DNA of 64,000 nt, from positions 1-64,000 of the forward strand of contig NZ_JABCQI010000005.1 of NCBI RefSeq assembly GCF_015244745.1, in the 5' to 3' direction. The translations under genes and the position numbers were made by a program. Of the stretch, positions 62,312 to 64,000 are shown in pieces. The stretch's first letter is position 1. Every line of letters begins with the position of its first letter. Source of the DNA: Gluconobacter cadivus. GTDB taxonomy: Bacteria > Pseudomonadota > Alphaproteobacteria > Acetobacterales > Acetobacteraceae. The notes under the pieces were generated by a model that was given only the letters and a program-made list of their open reading frames with translations, had not been told where the DNA came from and did not search any database.

Positions 62312-64000
62312 TCAGTCCGCTGGCGTCTGGATGATGCGGATCAGCGTCTCCACGATTTCGGGATCGGCGAGGGTGGACAGATCGCCAAATCCTTCAGTCT
62401 CGCCACAGGCAATCTTGCGGAGCAGACGGCGAACGCTTTTTCCGGAACGGGTCTTGGGCAGATCCGGCACAACATGGATGTGCTCGGGCGCCGCATAGCG
62501 ACCCACTTTTGACGTAATCGCTTTTGCAGCCCGGACATGAAGATCGTCGGGAGCGTTGTCGCGCGGGACGACGTAAACGACAATTCCCTGTCCTTTGAGA
62601 TCATGCGGGATCCCGATTGCTGCACTCTCCGCGATGGTCAGTTCAGTCGCCAGTGCATCCTCGATTTCAGCAGAGCCGATCCGGTGTCCCGAGACATTGA
62701 TGACGTCATCCACCCGCCCGGTAATCCAGTAGTATCCATCTTCATCACGACGCGCGCCGTCACCCGTGAAATAATATCCGGCATAGGGCTGAAGATAGGT
62801 GCGCTCGAAAAGAGCATCATCGTTCCAGATGGAGAGCGCGCGGCCGGGCCACGATCCCTTGAGGCAAAGTACGCCTTCTGTGGCTCCTTCGCGAGGCACG
62901 CCTTGTTCGTTCAGAAGAACCGGATGCACGCCGGGGAGGGGGAGCGTTGCTGAGGCGGGCTTTTCACGAACGGCGCCCGGAACGGGAGAAATCATGATGC
63001 CGCCGCTTTCCGTCTGCCACCAGGTGTCAACGAAAGCGCAGCGCCCGCCACCGACATGATCGTTGAACCAGGACCAGGCTTCCTGACTGATAGGTTCTCC
63101 CACAGTCCCCAGAACACGCAGAGACGACAGGTCATAACGCTGCACGACCTCATCGCCTTCCCGCATGAGCGCACGAATGGCGGTTGGAGACGTGTAGAAG
63201 GTCGTCACCTTGTGATCCTGAATCACATTCCACCAGCGGCCCGGTCCGGGATACGACGGCATTCCCTCGAACAGGAGAACCGTCCCGCCGTTCAGGAGAG
63301 GGCCATAAACTCCGTAAGTGTGGCCAGTGATCCAGCCGATATCAGCCGTGCACCAGAAGATGTCTCCGTCCTGATGATCAAACACCAGTTCATGGGTGTA
63401 GGACGCCCAGACCAGATATCCACCCGTTCCATGCACGATGCCTTTGGGCTTGCCGGTACTGCCCGACGTGTAAAGCAGGAAAAGCGGAGCCGAGGAGGGC
63501 ATGTTCTGAGGCGCACAATCTGAGGCGGCCTTGTCCAGAAGGGGGGCAAGCCATCTGTCGCGCTCAGGCTTCATACCTATCTCGTCGTCCGTCACGCCCA
63601 CGACCAGAACAGTGTTGACGGCAAGGGTGTCCGGCCGGAGGTCAAGCGCCGCATCCAGTGTGGCCTTGAACGGAATTCTTTTAGGGCCCCGCCGCCCGAC
63701 ATTGGCCGTGATCACCAGAACCGCCCCGCTGTCAGCCAGTCTGTCCGCGATCGCCTCTGGGGAGAAGCCGCCGAAAAGCACCACATGGATCGCGCCGATC
63801 CGCGCGCAGGCGAGCATGGCGATCAGGCCTTCGGGAACGGAAGGCAGGTGAATGGCAACCCGATCCCCCGCCTGAATGCCCTGCTGCCGCAGGACGTTCG
63901 TCATCCGGCAGACATGTTCATGAAGGGTTTTATACGTAAAGGTCAGGACGCGCCCGGCGTCCTCAGCCTGCCAGATCAGGGCTTTCTGATCGCCGCGGGT
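62312..64000 (-). CDS. acs: Acetyl-CoA synthetase (partial, cut by right edge)
   Basis: At least 562 residues of the C-terminal part; the reading frame stays open to the right edge, where WQAEDAGRVLTFTYKTLHEH-type sequence matches the N-terminal domain. Seen are YTSGSTGKPKGIVHGTGGYL (AMP loop), WWQTESGGIM, YFTGDGARRDEDGYYWITGR and the C-terminal SGKSVRRLLRKI, whose Lys is the site acetylated to control the enzyme. It converts acetate to acetyl-CoA, relevant in an organism that lives among its own acetate. Confidence 0.95.
   Translation of the reverse strand, partial: TRGDQKALIWQAEDAGRVLTFTYKTLHEHVCRMTNVLRQQGIQAGDRVAIHLPSVPEGLIAMLACARIGAIHVVLFGGFSPEAIADRLADSGAVLVITANVGRRGPKRIPFKATLDAALDLRPDTLAVNTVLVVGVTDDEIGMKPERDRWLAPLLDKAASDCAPQNMPSSAPLFLLYTSGSTGKPKGIVHGTGGYLVWASYTHELVFDHQDGDIFWCTADIGWITGHTYGVYGPLLNGGTVLLFEGMPSYPGPGRWWNVIQDHKVTTFYTSPTAIRALMREGDEVVQRYDLSSLRVLGTVGEPISQEAWSWFNDHVGGGRCAFVDTWWQTESGGIMISPVPGAVREKPASATLPLPGVHPVLLNEQGVPREGATEGVLCLKGSWPGRALSIWNDDALFERTYLQPYAGYYFTGDGARRDEDGYYWITGRVDDVINVSGHRIGSAEIEDALATELTIAESAAIGIPHDLKGQGIVVYVVPRDNAPDDLHVRAAKAITSKVGRYAAPEHIHVVPDLPKTRSGKSVRRLLRKIACGETEGFGDLSTLADPEIVETLIRIIQTPAD

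Overview
The window looks like a chromosomal segment of an acetic acid bacterium (Alphaproteobacteria, Acetobacteraceae), most likely Gluconobacter or a close relative. The reasons are the GC-rich coding style, alphaproteobacterial gene orders (hisB-hisH-hisA-hisF-hisE; dusB-ntrC-ntrY-ntrX-hfq-hflX; aroQ-accB-accC), an Entner-Doudoroff edd-eda pair, and a hydroxyacid dehydrogenase that resembles the Gluconobacter 2-ketogluconate reductase. The genus is inferred from remembered protein similarity, not from a search.

Layout. Positions 1-241: the first codons of a probable integrase running off the left edge, beside tRNA-Glu(CTC), suggest the edge of an integrated element. 290-4806 (minus): a tightly overlapping histidine operon in which HisA is fused behind a GNAT acetyltransferase, with a DUF2628 membrane protein inside and a HIT protein at its end. 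5018-12221: nitroreductase, UbiH-type monooxygenase, a large MscS-family channel, pyrD, an alpha/beta hydrolase and small unknown genes. 12355-19619 (plus): dusB, a degenerate NtrC remnant, the NtrY/NtrX two-component system, hfq and hflX. 19626-27652: OpgC-like and SulP membrane proteins, tRNA-His, a drug/metabolite transporter, a bifunctional mannose-1-phosphate guanylyltransferase, an NDUFA9-like reductase and an unknown exported protein. 27979-30235: rplM-rpsI and ilvE.

30271-36056 is a molybdenum cofactor region. mocA and xdhC run leftward; moeA-moaA-moaC-(mobA-moaD fusion)-moaE run rightward. Together they cover cyclic pyranopterin formation, dithiolene sulfuration, Mo insertion, nucleotide attachment and enzyme maturation. 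It is followed by a Fur-box-like site and two unknown genes, a PLP ornithine/diaminopimelate-type decarboxylase with a long structured leader, YihY, RlpA, aroQ-accBC, NIPSNAP-like and YfdX proteins, the edd-eda operon, a YdjM-like membrane protein, and purH.

From about 49.6 to 57.7 kb lies an AT-rich flagellar block (fliK-like, flgD, fliF, fliG, fliH, fliN, flhA) whose composition is unlike its neighbours. It ends in a decayed IS5-type insertion sequence. Normal composition returns with nadK, a 2-ketoacid reductase, a low-molecular-weight tyrosine phosphatase, an AEC transporter, a small membrane protein and acetyl-CoA synthetase, which is cut by the right edge.

The least ordinary items are the two gene fusions (GNAT-HisA, MobA-MoaD), the NtrC relic without NtrB, the putative speF-type leader before the decarboxylase, the Fur-linked unknown pair, and the compositionally foreign flagellar block. 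No CRISPR array, rRNA operon or obvious defence system was seen.
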